Positions 43,240 to 51,701 of a DNA stretch of 64,000 nucleotides are shown one piece after another (positions within the stretch are counted from its first letter, which is position 1; every line of letters begins with the position of its first letter). A program made the translations under genes and the position numbers. The stretch spans positions 372,001-436,000 of the forward strand of contig JADJYW010000004.1 in NCBI GenBank assembly GCA_016719605.1, given 5' to 3'. The stretch is from Lewinellaceae bacterium (GTDB lineage Bacteria; Bacteroidota; Bacteroidia; Chitinophagales; Saprospiraceae). The notes under the pieces are model-generated. The model made no database searches. It was not told the origin of the DNA and saw only the letters and a program-made list of their open reading frames with translations.

Positions 43240-45071
43240 CCTTTGCCCACCACCATACCCTGCCCCGGCGCCAGGTCAATATCCTGCCCGACCACGGCGT
43301 TCGTCAGCAAATCGCGGTATTTTCCTTTGCGGGGCAAATGGAAACGCCGGGTTTCTGCCTCCAGGTTAAACAGCACGAAAATTTCTTTTTTGCCTTCAAA
43401 TCGGCGATACAGCAGCGTTTTGCCGTCGGCTTGTAAAAATTCGATATCGCCCCGGCGCAGCACGGCGTGTTTTTGGCGCAGCCGGGTGAGTTGTTTGTAA
43501 TACTCAAAATGTTCGCGGTTGAAGCCGACAGGGTCGGTTGCTTGCGGGCCTTTTTGAATGTTGTTCCGGGTTTCCGGCTCGAAGGTCAATTCCGGCCACC
43601 AAAGCGGCTTGCGACAGTCGGGGTCGTCGGAGCCCCACATACCCATTTCGTCGCCATTCCAGATGTGCGGCGCGCCGACGTTGGTGAAGGCGTGCAGCAG
43701 ATACAGCCGCACGCGCCGGTAGGTATCGGCGTCGGGGCGGCCGGTTTTGTAGTCCGGGTCGTCGTACGGGTGTGCGCGGTATTTGTATTTGCCGGGGTTG
43801 TAAAAGCAGGTCAGCAGTCGGGCGGCATCGTGGGAGGCGGCCGTATTCATCATGGCGTAGCGGAATGGTTTGGCCAGCCGGTTCCACTGAAACAACAGGC
43901 TATCGGCGAGCTGCCGGGCGTCGAGCGCGGCGGTGGGTTCTGCAAAAAAATTGCGCGCCGGGCGGTAGGCCTGGTAAAACATGACGGCGTCGAACATATC
44001 GCCGCTGCAATACGGCACGGGGTTCATCAGGCGCTCGGGCCACTTTTCCCACCAGATTTCGCCCACGAGGTAAGCGTCCGGTTTCACGGCTTTCACTTCC
44101 CGGCGGAAGGCGCGCCAAAACGCCAGCGGGATCTGGTCGGCTACGTCAAGGCGGTATCCGTCTATACCCTGCTTCGGGTCGCCGTCGGGCGCCAGCCAGC
44201 GCCGGGTGACGGCGAAAATATGCGCCTTGAACGCCGGATGGATGTCGCCCTCGTAGGGGTAGCCGGAGACGCGGGGGACGGGCACGTCCACTTTTTTTAT
44301 CTCGGGCAGGCTGTTCACATTGGCCCAGCCCTGGTACTGGAATTCGTTGGCCGGGGTGGCGGGGTCGTCGAATGCCCGGATTTCGTACCAGTCTTTGTAC
44401 GCCGACTGCTGCTGTTTTTTCAGGATGTCTTTCCAGGCCCAAAACTCGGCGCCGGTATGGTTCCAGGAGTAGTCCAGCACGACCCGGATGTTGCGCCGGT
44501 GGGCTTCCCGCACGATTTTGAGAAACAGCTTGTCGGCGGCCGTCCATTTCCAGGTAGCGGGGTCGGTCGGGTTTTCGGCGGCTATGATTTTTTTGTCGCC
44601 TTCGGGGTCGGGGCCGAAGTTGACGTCAATGTGGTGGTAACTGCGGGGGTCGTACTTGTGCGAAGAGGGAGCATCGTTGAGCGGGTTGAAATAGATGGCC
44701 GTGATGCCGAGGTCCTGCAGGTAGTCCAATTTGTTCAGCACCCCTTGCAGGTCGCCGCCGTAGCGGCGAAAGAACAGGGTTTCGTTCAGGGGCCGGCCGG
44801 TGGCGGTGGCCCAGGATTCCTGTTGGTACCAGTCCTGCGTCCAGGGGGAAACGCTCCAGTTGGGGGGCAGCGTAAAGAAGTCGGACGAGGCTTGCACGTC
44901 GCGGGGCGTCGGGTCGTTGGTGGGGTCGCCGTTGGCGAAACGCTCTACGAAAATTTGGTACCAGATGACGTCGGTGGCCCACGCCGGCGGCTGGTTGGGT
45001 GTTTGTGCGCCGATACAGATTGGCGCCAGCAGGAAAGACAGGAGCAGGGACGGGAGGTAGTGAAAAGCCAT
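43236..45071 (-). CDS. Exported alpha-amylase family protein (GH13)
   Basis: The protein is about 611 residues from the ATG at 45071, which begins a signal peptide (LPSLLLSFLLAPICIGAQ). GH13 regions are visible: region I 'VVLDYSWNHTG', region II with nucleophile Asp 'DGYRLDVADQIP', region III with acid/base Glu 'AYLVGEIWWEKWPERL' and region IV 'MMNTAASHDAARLLT'. 'DVIWYQIFVERFANGDPTND' is the usual barrel start. A C-terminal beta domain (LYRRFEGKKEIFVLFNLEAE) follows. It probably acts on alpha-glucans such as maltodextrins, in a neopullulanase- or cyclomaltodextrinase-like way; the exact specificity is open. Confidence 0.92.
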   Translation of the reverse strand: MAFHYLPSLLLSFLLAPICIGAQTPNQPPAWATDVIWYQIFVERFANGDPTNDPTPRDVQASSDFFTLPPNWSVSPWTQDWYQQESWATATGRPLNETLFFRRYGGDLQGVLNKLDYLQDLGITAIYFNPLNDAPSSHKYDPRSYHHIDVNFGPDPEGDKKIIAAENPTDPATWKWTAADKLFLKIVREAHRRNIRVVLDYSWNHTGAEFWAWKDILKKQQQSAYKDWYEIRAFDDPATPANEFQYQGWANVNSLPEIKKVDVPVPRVSGYPYEGDIHPAFKAHIFAVTRRWLAPDGDPKQGIDGYRLDVADQIPLAFWRAFRREVKAVKPDAYLVGEIWWEKWPERLMNPVPYCSGDMFDAVMFYQAYRPARNFFAEPTAALDARQLADSLLFQWNRLAKPFRYAMMNTAASHDAARLLTCFYNPGKYKYRAHPYDDPDYKTGRPDADTYRRVRLYLLHAFTNVGAPHIWNGDEMGMWGSDDPDCRKPLWWPELTFEPETRNNIQKGPQATDPVGFNREHFEYYKQLTRLRQKHAVLRRGDIEFLQADGKTLLYRRFEGKKEIFVLFNLEAETRRFHLPRKGKYRDLLTNAVVGQDIDLAPGQGMVVGKG

Positions 45072-45193
45072 GGGCAGCGCGGTTGAAGGTTTGGTGCGGA
45101 AGCGGTGCAAGATCGGGTAGTTCTGGAAAAAAATTCACGGTGGAGAGAAGTTGAAAAAATAATAATTTTATCTTTAGTAAAATTATTTACCAC

Positions 45194-45201
45194 TAAATTT
45201 G
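45194..45201 (+). promoter_or_regulatory. Putative -7 element (TAAATTTG)
   Basis: TAAATTTG matches TAnnTTTG and is 18 nt before the GTG start at 45220, within a very AT-rich stretch that marks the beginning of the accessory region. Confidence 0.5.
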
Positions 45202-45219
45202 CATAAATTTCAGTTGTAA

Positions 45220-45711
45220 GTGAAATTTGAAATTGTAAAATTAGAAAACCTAAGTGGAGTCCGCGCAACTGTTTACTCCGTAACCCTGAATGACGAGACG
45301 CACACGTTGTTCGAGCGATTTATCGTCGAAAACCGGTTGGATTACATTAACGAACTCAAGGACATTGGCAATCAGATCCGCGTCATAGCGCACAAAACCG
45401 GTATTCGGGATAACTTTTGACAAACCGGAGGGCAAACTGACACTGGGCTTTACGACAAGCCGAGAGGCAGGCTCCGTTGATATTGCATGCAATTGGGACA
45501 TATTGTACTCATACTTGGAGGTGGGGGACCAAAACACACCCGGACATTGCAGGAAGACCCAAAACTGAAACGCGAAAATGATTTGATGCGAATGGTATCT
45601 GATGCCTTAACTCAAAGAATCAAAGAAAAAGAAAGCAGGGGGTCATCGGATGGCACTGAACTCATGGGAGACCTTATCTTCGATGACCTGGATTCCGATG
45701 AAGACGGATAA
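45220..45711 (+). pseudogene. Toxin-like protein of a TA-type pair (frame broken in the middle)
   Basis: The first half (GTG start) reads VYSVTLNDETHTLFERFIVE and QIRVIAHKTGIRDNF. The second half, in another frame from 45487, reads LGHIVLILGGGGPKHTRTLQ and NDLMRMVSDALTQRIKEKE. Between them lies YDKPRGRLR in a third frame. Together they resemble a small family in which an RelE-like protein ends with 'G..K...R..Q.D.KL..EN..M..V...L..RI' and is followed by a helix-turn-helix antitoxin. At least two indels are needed, so it may be decayed or misread. The next gene encodes such a helix-turn-helix protein. Confidence 0.5.
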
Positions 45712-45751
45712 TGTTAATCCATTTACAGCCAATCAACTCAAGTCCCACAAC

Positions 45752-46000
45752 ATGAAAAAGCAGGCTCGCCGACCGCCAGACCACAAGTGCTCGGATCCGG
45801 ACCCCAACCTTGCCCGCACTGAAAATCGTATGCTGCTATCCGTAAAAATCCAGGATGCGATGACGGCGAAAGGTATCGGAAAAAAACAATTAGCCGAAAT
45901 GATGGGACAAAGCCCGTCAGTCATCACCAAGTGGCTAAGTGGTGGGCACAACTTCACGGTAGATACGCTAACCGTTCACGGGGCGGCTCGGCGAGTGTGA
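45752..46000 (+). CDS. Helix-turn-helix (XRE-like) protein, probable antitoxin
   Basis: The ~82-residue protein has 'AMTAKGIGKKQLAEMMGQSPSVITKWLSGG', an XRE-type helix-turn-helix followed by 'HNFTVDTLT'. The end (VHGAARRV) departs from the expected 'L..IE..LG' and may be shifted. It follows the toxin-like fragments by 40 nt on the same strand, the common order of toxin-antitoxin pairs of this kind, where it would repress the pair. Confidence 0.65.
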   Translation: MKKQARRPPDHKCSDPDPNLARTENRMLLSVKIQDAMTAKGIGKKQLAEMMGQSPSVITKWLSGGHNFTVDTLTVHGAARRV

Positions 46001-46613
46001 TGTACCATCTTTCAGGCCACCTCGGCGGGTCAGTCTTTCAGGCTGTCGTTTGTCCAGGAAGATAAGGTGAATTCTCCGGTAAGCAAGTTGTACCGACAAA
46101 TACCTTGCGCTTAAGTCATGGAAAACAATATCGCGTTCAATATCAAAGGATTGAAATTATCCTTCGGAAGTGGCTGTCAATTATTTTTTTCGGCCCCAGG
46201 TCGGCTTTTTCATGTGGTCTCAAGCGGAACAAAACATTAGGCATACGCTGCGCTTTCACTATAGTGGATGATCTGGAAAATGGATGGCAGGCCATCCACA
46301 ATCCCCCCTCTACCTCGGCACTCCTCCCTACGGGGCATGATGTTTGGAGCGTACCGGGGCACGTTTTTGCATGCTGCCGTATTGCCGGTGGTGGATATTG
46401 GAGCGTTGCAGGAGGGGACGAAAGAAGTACTCTGAAAACAAGGCAGCAAAAAGTATTTTTGCAAAACCGCACCGATCTGCCCATCGGGTACGAACTGATG
46501 GATTTGGGTATTGCGGAGTCGGATTTGGTTTATGCGTATTTGCCGGTGGAGTTGAGGGAGCGGCGGCGTGAAAAAATTTTGGTTGCCACGATTACCATAA
46601 AATGATTTGAAAA
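46001..46613. other. Region of probable gene remnants
   Basis: A short open frame at 46118-46240 (MENNIAFNIKGLKLSFGSGC) and a longer one to 46605 ending LMDLGIAESDLVYAYLPVEL have protein-like stretches but no full gene. They may be decayed cargo or frameshifted pieces of one gene. I cannot assign a function. Confidence 0.35.
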
Positions 46614-47560
46614 ATGGAGGCATTAAGGCTGTATATCCAAAAACTGAAAAAACTGCGCCTTGGCGTAACAGCCTACGGCAAGGCCCCCATAAACCCGTCT
46701 TTCTGCTCACGCAAATGGAGCAAGTTGAAAAGGGCAGAGTCTCCGAAAACAAATTTTTCATCACGCCCGAATTCGTCGCCGACTTCAAAGAAAACTTTGC
46801 CCTGCTTGTCAAGACCGGGCACAAATCGGATTTCATCCAGCCATTCTTCTATCTGCAAACGGATGGTTTCTGGCATATCCAAACACGGCCTGGTGAGGTG
46901 TTAGACGCATTCGTTCGGAGTTTCTCCTTGCTGAATGAGAAGGTAGAATACGGGTTTTTTACTCCTGAATTTTTTACTCTGCTTGCCGACCCAACATCAA
47001 GGTTGTTTCTTCAAAACCTACTTCTGGACAGTTACTTTCCAGATGCAAAAGCCGATTATTTAGTGAAAAAACTAAGCGGTTCAGATGCTGAGGCGATTCT
47101 TGAAAAATTTTTGCTCAACGAGTCCAACACGTTACCCGCCATTTTTGAGTACCCCGAAACTGACCAAGATGCAGAATTTGTGCGTGGAGGTTTGTTCAAA
47201 AAACTTGTACCGCAGGTATATAACCATACCTGTGCCATAACCGGAATGCGACTGATTTCCAATTTCGGGTTTTCCATGATAGATGCCTGTCACATCATCC
47301 CTTTCAAAGTTTCCGGCGACGACCGTGTTACAAATGGCATTGCACTTTGCCCAAATTTGCATCGCGCATTTGACCGGGGTCTTATCTCGGTTGGGGATGA
47401 TTTCAATATATTGGTTTCCAGACATTTTGCTGAAGACAACGCCAGCCCGTACAGCATTAAACTCTTGGCAAACAAATTTATCGCTTTGCCTTTTGGAGAC
47501 ATCCATTTCCCGGGAAAAGCCAACTTCAAATGGCATAGAGAAAATGTTTTCAAGGGCTGA
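46614..47560 (+). CDS. HNH endonuclease, restriction-like (frameshifted near 46688)
   Basis: The corrected protein is about 316 residues: MEALRLYIQKLKKLRLGVTA, then APHKPVFLLTQMEQVEKG after one base is removed from a C-run near 46688. The N-terminal domain with 'APHKP..LL' is known from HNH-type restriction or defence nucleases. The C-terminal HNH core is 'YNHTCAITGMRL', 'DACHIIPFKVSGDDRVTNGI' and 'CPNLHRAFDRGLI', with His, Asn and His catalytic or metal residues. It probably cleaves double-stranded DNA. There is no adjacent methyltransferase, so it could be a modification-dependent or solitary nuclease. Confidence 0.8.
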
Positions 47561-47594
47561 TACGGAGAAAAATCGCCACGCTTGGTCAGCCCCC

Positions 47595-47927
47595 TCACCC
47601 CACCGCATACTCCGTCATCTCCCGCACATCCTCTGGTTGGAACCCCAGCACGATGCCTGATTTGGGCACGCCCTTTTCTTCCAAAACCCCGACGATATCG
47701 AAATCGGTGCTGTTCTCTTGCAGCCAGATTTTGCCGTTTCGAATGTCGAGGTGTAGCACGCAGAAATACACCCGCCGACCCTTTTCCCAGCCCAGAGCAA
47801 GTACTTGGTAGTGATCCCTCTGGGTATCAAAAAGCAGTTGTTCTTCGATACCTTTTTTTTTTGGGGGACGCGGCATATTCCGAAAGGGGGTTCCGGATGA
47901 TATCGGATATTTTACCAACTTATCCAT
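47595..47927 (-). CDS. XisI-like fdxN element excision controlling factor
   Basis: The ~110-residue protein contains 'EEQLLFDTQRDHYQVLALGW', 'RRVYFCVLHLDIRNGKIWLQ' and 'GVPKSGIVLGFQPEDVREMT', which is the XisI family. The segment between MDKLVKY and GIEEQ reads as SDIIRNPLSEYAA in a shifted frame, so two compensating indels lie between ~47870 (a run of ten A) and ~47910. XisI normally accompanies the nuclease-like XisH directly upstream. Here XisH is absent and an IS21 element lies upstream. The biochemical role is not settled; the name comes from heterocyst DNA rearrangement. Confidence 0.85.
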   Translation of the reverse strand: MDKLVKYPISSGTPFRNMPRPPKKKGIEEQLLFDTQRDHYQVLALGWEKGRRVYFCVLHLDIRNGKIWLQENSTDFDIVGVLEEKGVPKSGIVLGFQPEDVREMTEYAVG

Positions 47928-48067
47928 TCCAATTCCGGTTTGTGCGTGGTTGAGTACCGGTATTGGACGCGGGATAGCTCCGTCCAATTTGCCCCCGGGG
48001 GAGGCTTCCCCAACGCCGCCGCCACCAGACACCAACGCAACTTCAAAGTGAAGATAACGCACCATAC

Positions 48068-48196
48068 TGACCCACCTATAACGGTCTAAACTGACCCACC
48101 CGTAACGGCGCAAAGTGACCCACCTTTAACGGGGCAAACTGACCCGGGTTTAACGGTCCAAGGTGACCCACCTGTAACGGTCCATACTGACCCACC
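48068..48196. repeat. IS21 left-end array, six 24-bp-spaced TGACCCACC repeats
   Basis: TGACCCACC (one copy TGACCCGGG) starts at 48068, 48092, 48116, 48140, 48164 and 48188, exactly 24 bp apart. Most are followed by a TAACGG-like motif. Multiple terminal repeats are known binding sites for IS21 transposases. Confidence 0.95.
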
Positions 48197-48258
48197 TTTT
48201 GATGCGGATTTGATGCAAACAGCCGCTATGTTTTGGTCTTCAAAACGAAGACTACATC

Positions 48259-49821
48259 ATGGCAGCATCAACAAAAGCAATGCATCAAATCAGACAAATT
48301 TTCGAGCTCCGGCAGCAGCAGGTTGGTCTGCGCAAGATTGAACGGCTGACGGGTTTTTCACGCAACACCGTTCGCGATTATGTGCGCCGAGCCTCGTCGA
48401 GTGGCCGGTCACTACCGGAATTGTTATCTATGGACGACACGGCGCTGGCGGGAGTGCTTTTTGGCGACGAATCGCCTTCCGCCAGCCAGGATCCGCGCTG
48501 GACAGACTTAGAGCAGCGCTTGCCGGCGTTGAGCCGGGAATTGCACAAGACCGGCGTGACCAAGTGGCTTTTGTGGGAAGAGTATCGTGGGGAACAACCT
48601 CAAGGGTACTCTTACACGCAGTTCAGCCTGTATTTGCGCCGATTTTTGCAGCAACAAAATGCCGTGATGCACCTGCGGCACTCACCCGGCGAAGTGATGA
48701 TGGTTGATTTTGCCGGTGATCGCCTGCGCTGGATCGATCCAAAAACAGGCGAAGAACACCTTTGCGAAGTGCTGGTTTGCACCTTGCCGTTCAGTTCGCT
48801 GACCTACGCCGAAGCGTTGCCCTCTCAAAAACAGGAGGACTTTCTGCGAGGCATTTGCAATGCACTGAGTTATTTTGGTGGTGTACCGCTGAGTATTCGT
48901 TGCGATAATTTGCGCTCGGCCGTGACTAAGTCCAGCCGCTATGAACCCGTTTTTACCGAAGCCTTTGAACTGCTTTGTGCGCACTATCAGACCACGCCTG
49001 CGGCGACTCGCGTAGCCAAACCGCGCGATAAAGCCAGCGTGGAGAATGCCGTGAACAAGGTGTACCAACGCATTTACGCGCCGATTCGCAGCGAAGAATT
49101 TCATGCGCTATCGGCCCTAAATGCCGCTATTCGCAAGCAGTTGGATCGGCACAATGCGCTGCCGTTCAAGGGGCGTAATTACTCGCGACGCGATATTTTT
49201 GAACAAGAAGAACGCGCTATTTTGCGTCAATTGCCGCCACAATCCTATCAAATTCAGCACGTTGTATGGGCCAAGGCACAGCGCAACTACCACGTCATCC
49301 TGGGCGAAGACCGCCATCAATACAGCGTTCCATTTACCCTGATCGGTAAAACACTCAAAGTGGTTTACACCATCGACACGGTTGAGATTTACCACGACTT
49401 GCTACGCGTAGCCGTGCATCGGCGCGATGCACGCCAACACACCTACACCACACTGGCCGACCACATGCCGGCCAATCACCGCCATTGGCAAGAGCGCCAA
49501 GGCTGGACGCCCGATTATTTTTTGAACAAGGCGCGTCAGATCGGTCCAGCTACCCTCGCAGCCTTTGAACGCATCCTAAAAACCAAGGTCTTTTTGGAGC
49601 AGACCTACAATACCTGCCTGGGTATCCTCAAGTTGGCTAATCGTTACGGCAATGACCGCCTGGAAGCAGCCTGTCGATACGCCGAGGCCGCGCCGCGCAT
49701 CAACTACACGCTGTTGAACAATATTCTGCTCAGCAACCGCGATCAGGCGGCTGCGCCGCAAACGCCGGAACAAACAACTCCCCTGCACGACAATCTTCGC
49801 GGGCCTTCGGCCTACCAATAA
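48259..49821 (+). CDS. istA: IS21-family transposase IstA
   Basis: The 520-residue transposase has an N-terminal helix-turn-helix (KIERLTGFSRNTVRDYVRRA). The DDE domain has Asp in 'GEVMMVDFAGDRLRW', Asp in 'LSIRCDNLRSAVTK' and Glu in 'KPRDKASVENAVNKVYQR'. A beta-barrel-like end follows (ILGEDRHQYSVPFTLIGK). It appears intact, in contrast to many neighbours. It acts with IstB in cut-and-paste transposition. Confidence 0.95.
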   Translation: MAASTKAMHQIRQIFELRQQQVGLRKIERLTGFSRNTVRDYVRRASSSGRSLPELLSMDDTALAGVLFGDESPSASQDPRWTDLEQRLPALSRELHKTGVTKWLLWEEYRGEQPQGYSYTQFSLYLRRFLQQQNAVMHLRHSPGEVMMVDFAGDRLRWIDPKTGEEHLCEVLVCTLPFSSLTYAEALPSQKQEDFLRGICNALSYFGGVPLSIRCDNLRSAVTKSSRYEPVFTEAFELLCAHYQTTPAATRVAKPRDKASVENAVNKVYQRIYAPIRSEEFHALSALNAAIRKQLDRHNALPFKGRNYSRRDIFEQEERAILRQLPPQSYQIQHVVWAKAQRNYHVILGEDRHQYSVPFTLIGKTLKVVYTIDTVEIYHDLLRVAVHRRDARQHTYTTLADHMPANHRHWQERQGWTPDYFLNKARQIGPATLAAFERILKTKVFLEQTYNTCLGILKLANRYGNDRLEAACRYAEAAPRINYTLLNNILLSNRDQAAAPQTPEQTTPLHDNLRGPSAYQ

Positions 49822-49877
49822 AGGCAAATTCCGGAGCAAACTGAACACTTATTCATCCACTTTTAACAATCTGCAGC

Positions 49878-50618
49878 ATGAATCCACAAGCTACTCTCGA
49901 TCAACTTAGCACCCTGCGCCTCGGTGGCATGGCCCGGCATTATGAAGCCGTGCTGCAATTACCCACCCATCAACACCCCGATGCACATACTCTCATCGCT
50001 ACCTTGGCCGATGCCGAATACCTCCATCGCAACCATGCCAAAATCCAACTCTATCTGCGCCTGGGCAAACTCCGCTATCCCGCTACCCTCGAACAACTCA
50101 ACTATACGCCTGCCCGTAACCTGTCAAAAGACCACATTCTGCCTCTGATGGACTGTGCCTGGATCGAACGTGCCGAAAATGTCCTCGTCACTGGCCCTAC
50201 TGGAAGCGGCAAGTCCTTTCTCGCCTGTGCTTTCGGCCATCAAGCCTGTCTGATGGGATACCGTGTCTTGTACTTCAATATGAACCGTTTTATTGATAAA
50301 ATCCTCTGCGCCAAACTCGATGGCTCCTTCCCCAAATTCCTCAACCACCTGGAGCGAATGCACCTGATCATCCTGGACGACTTCGGCATCGCTCCCATCG
50401 ACCAAAACACCCGACTGGCTATCCTGCAAATGCTCGAAGACCGTTACGGTAAAAAGTCCGTGCTCGTCGCTTCTCAAATCCCAATTGCACACTGGCACGA
50501 GTATATCGCCGACCCTACGCTGGCTGACGCTATACTCGATCGCCTGTTGGCTAATAATCATCGATTCGAACTAAAAGGAGAATCCTTGCGCCGTAAACAA
50601 TCCCAAAATCCATCCTAA
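49878..50618 (+). CDS. istB: IS21-family ATP-binding protein IstB
   Basis: The 246-residue AAA+ protein assists IstA in target selection. It has Walker A 'VLVTGPTGSGKSFLACAFG', Walker B 'LIILDDFGIAPID' and a sensor-like 'SVLVASQIPIAHWHEYI'. The N-terminal helices (ATLDQLSTLRLGGMARHYEA) are typical. It is intact and starts 56 nt after istA. Confidence 0.95.
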   Translation: MNPQATLDQLSTLRLGGMARHYEAVLQLPTHQHPDAHTLIATLADAEYLHRNHAKIQLYLRLGKLRYPATLEQLNYTPARNLSKDHILPLMDCAWIERAENVLVTGPTGSGKSFLACAFGHQACLMGYRVLYFNMNRFIDKILCAKLDGSFPKFLNHLERMHLIILDDFGIAPIDQNTRLAILQMLEDRYGKKSVLVASQIPIAHWHEYIADPTLADAILDRLLANNHRFELKGESLRRKQSQNPS

Positions 50619-50647
50619 TTTTACACCCTCAAATCCGCTCACCAAAG

Positions 50648-50728
50648 GGTGGATCAGTTTACTCCGTTTTGCCCGGGTCAACTTCGACCGTTATAGGTGG
50701 GTCAGTATCCACCGTTATGGGTGGGTCA
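50648..50728. repeat. IS21 right-end array, four inverted 24-bp-spaced repeats
   Basis: GGTGGATCA, CCCGGGTCA, GGTGGGTCA and GGTGGGTCA begin at 50648, 50672, 50696 and 50720, exactly 24 bp apart. They are the inverted counterparts of the left array, including one CCCGGG variant. Confidence 0.95.
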
Positions 50729-50739
50729 GTTTGAGCGTT

Positions 50740-51128
50740 ATTTGCACAAAGATTCTGCCCGGTTCATTTTCAAACATTTTACTGTAGCCCGTCCTGTTGA
50801 GTAGGGGCCGAGTATCTCGGTGCGGGTTTCTCCCCCCCAAAAAAAAAATGCTCTTGCCAGTGTTGCGTACGGGGGTGGAAAATCGGCACGACCTTCCTGG
50901 TTAGCGGATCCAACGCCGCCAGTTTGGTATGTTTGTGCGCATTGCAAGCCGGGCACGAGAGTGCAAGATTTTCCAGATCATCACTGCCTTGTTTACTTCG
51001 TGGCACTATGTGTTCGACGGAGAAAGGCGCCGTGGAATACCCCTGCTGGTTTTGCAGTACTCGCAGTTTCCGCCGGCTCGTTCGAGGACTTGTCGGCGCA
51101 CCGGCAAGGGGAGCGCGGGATTAGGCAT
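50740..51128 (-). CDS. HNH endonuclease, 3' end cut by IS21 (also frameshifted)
   Basis: The start MPNPALPLPVRRQVLERAGG is followed by a zinc-type knuckle 'NCEYCKT', then 'APFSVEHIVPRSKQGSDDLE' and 'NLALSCPACNAHKHTKLAAL', the HNH core. A frame change near 51065 (one missing C) separates the two halves. A second one in the C/A runs near 50850 leads to 'TEILGPYSTGRATVKCLKMN', the usual end of this family. The frame then runs into the IS21 terminus and stops after ESLCK, so the last residues are lost. It overlaps the upstream helical-protein gene by 8 nt. Confidence 0.75.
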
Positions 51129-51519
51129 GGCGGTTCGGATAAAGGCCAAGTTGTTTCAGCAACACATCGAAAGGGACGTTCCGAAGCAAGGCCAAGTGTC
51201 CCACCAACTGTAATTTCTCGGCATCATATTTTTCCAATTGGCGCACCAACGACAACAGTTCCCGGTGTTCTTCCGGTGTCAGGGTCTCCTGTTGCCGTTT
51301 TTCATCCAGCAGGAGGAATCGCTCCATTTTTTTTGGTGGAAACTCTTTGTTGATTTTTTTTAGCAACAAGGACTCTTCCAGCGGCAACTCCTTGGATCTT
51401 CTACGGGCATTAATCGCCAAAATACGCAGCAAAAACTGCTCAAATTCAGTAGGGCGCAGTTGTTCTGCCTGATGAATCAATTGCCCAACTGTAGAGGATG
51501 TGGCAGGTTGCGTTGTCAT
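51121..51519 (-). CDS. Small helical protein coupled to the HNH nuclease
   Basis: The 132-residue protein is predicted almost entirely helical: 'TVGQLIHQAEQLRPTEFEQF', 'EESLLLKKINKEFPP', 'EEHRELLSLVRQLEKYDAEK', 'FDVLLKQLGL'. Proteins of this kind are often found directly before HNH nucleases in cyanobacteria and Bacteroidota and could be inhibitors or specificity partners (inference). The gene overlaps the HNH start by 8 nt. A 7/8 match to the -7 element lies 20 nt upstream. It is the first gene of the cassette behind repeat R1. Confidence 0.65.
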   Translation of the reverse strand: MTTQPATSSTVGQLIHQAEQLRPTEFEQFLLRILAINARRRSKELPLEESLLLKKINKEFPPKKMERFLLLDEKRQQETLTPEEHRELLSLVRQLEKYDAEKLQLVGHLALLRNVPFDVLLKQLGLYPNRHA

Positions 51520-51600
51520 GTCGTAGATATTTAGGGTACAAAAGCAATTTTTTTACCGTAAAGTGCAGGTTTTCATACCACTATCGCAGACAGCCTAACC

Positions 51601-51675
51601 CCCCACCACCCCCAACAACACCTCCAGCGTCGCTTTCGTCTGTTTCATGCCGCGCACTTCGTCCTGCACGAAGAT
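51601..51675. repeat. R1: 75-bp copy of the mfd 3' end
   Basis: The copy is about 73/75 identical to the authentic mfd end at 53246-53320. Read on the minus strand it encodes VQDEVRGMKQTKATLEVLL and then a stop. Its inner border (GAAGAT) is exactly the same base as in R2 and R3. It lies 26 bp after the stop of the nucleotidyltransferase gene. Confidence 0.95.
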
Positions 51676-51701
51676 GCCTCTGTCCGGCAATGAGGCGGAT
51701 A

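Larger units (their letters stand above)
48054..50741 (+). mobile_element. IS21-family insertion sequence, about 2.7 kb
   Basis: It contains istA and istB in the usual order. The ends are inverted: ATAACGC...ACTGACCCACC on the left and the complement GGTGGGTCAGT...GCGTTAT on the right. Inside each end is an array of 24-bp-spaced transposase-binding-like repeats. It lies at the 3' end of an HNH gene, whose frame now stops in the IS terminus. No convincing target duplication is visible, and the exact outer bases are uncertain by a few nucleotides. Confidence 0.9.

Noticed and set aside
47588..47600. CCTCACCCCACC at the end of xisI resembling the mfd 3' end
   Set aside because: The match is only ~12 bp and follows from both proteins ending in Val-Gly-stop with similar codons; the 75-bp core is not present.
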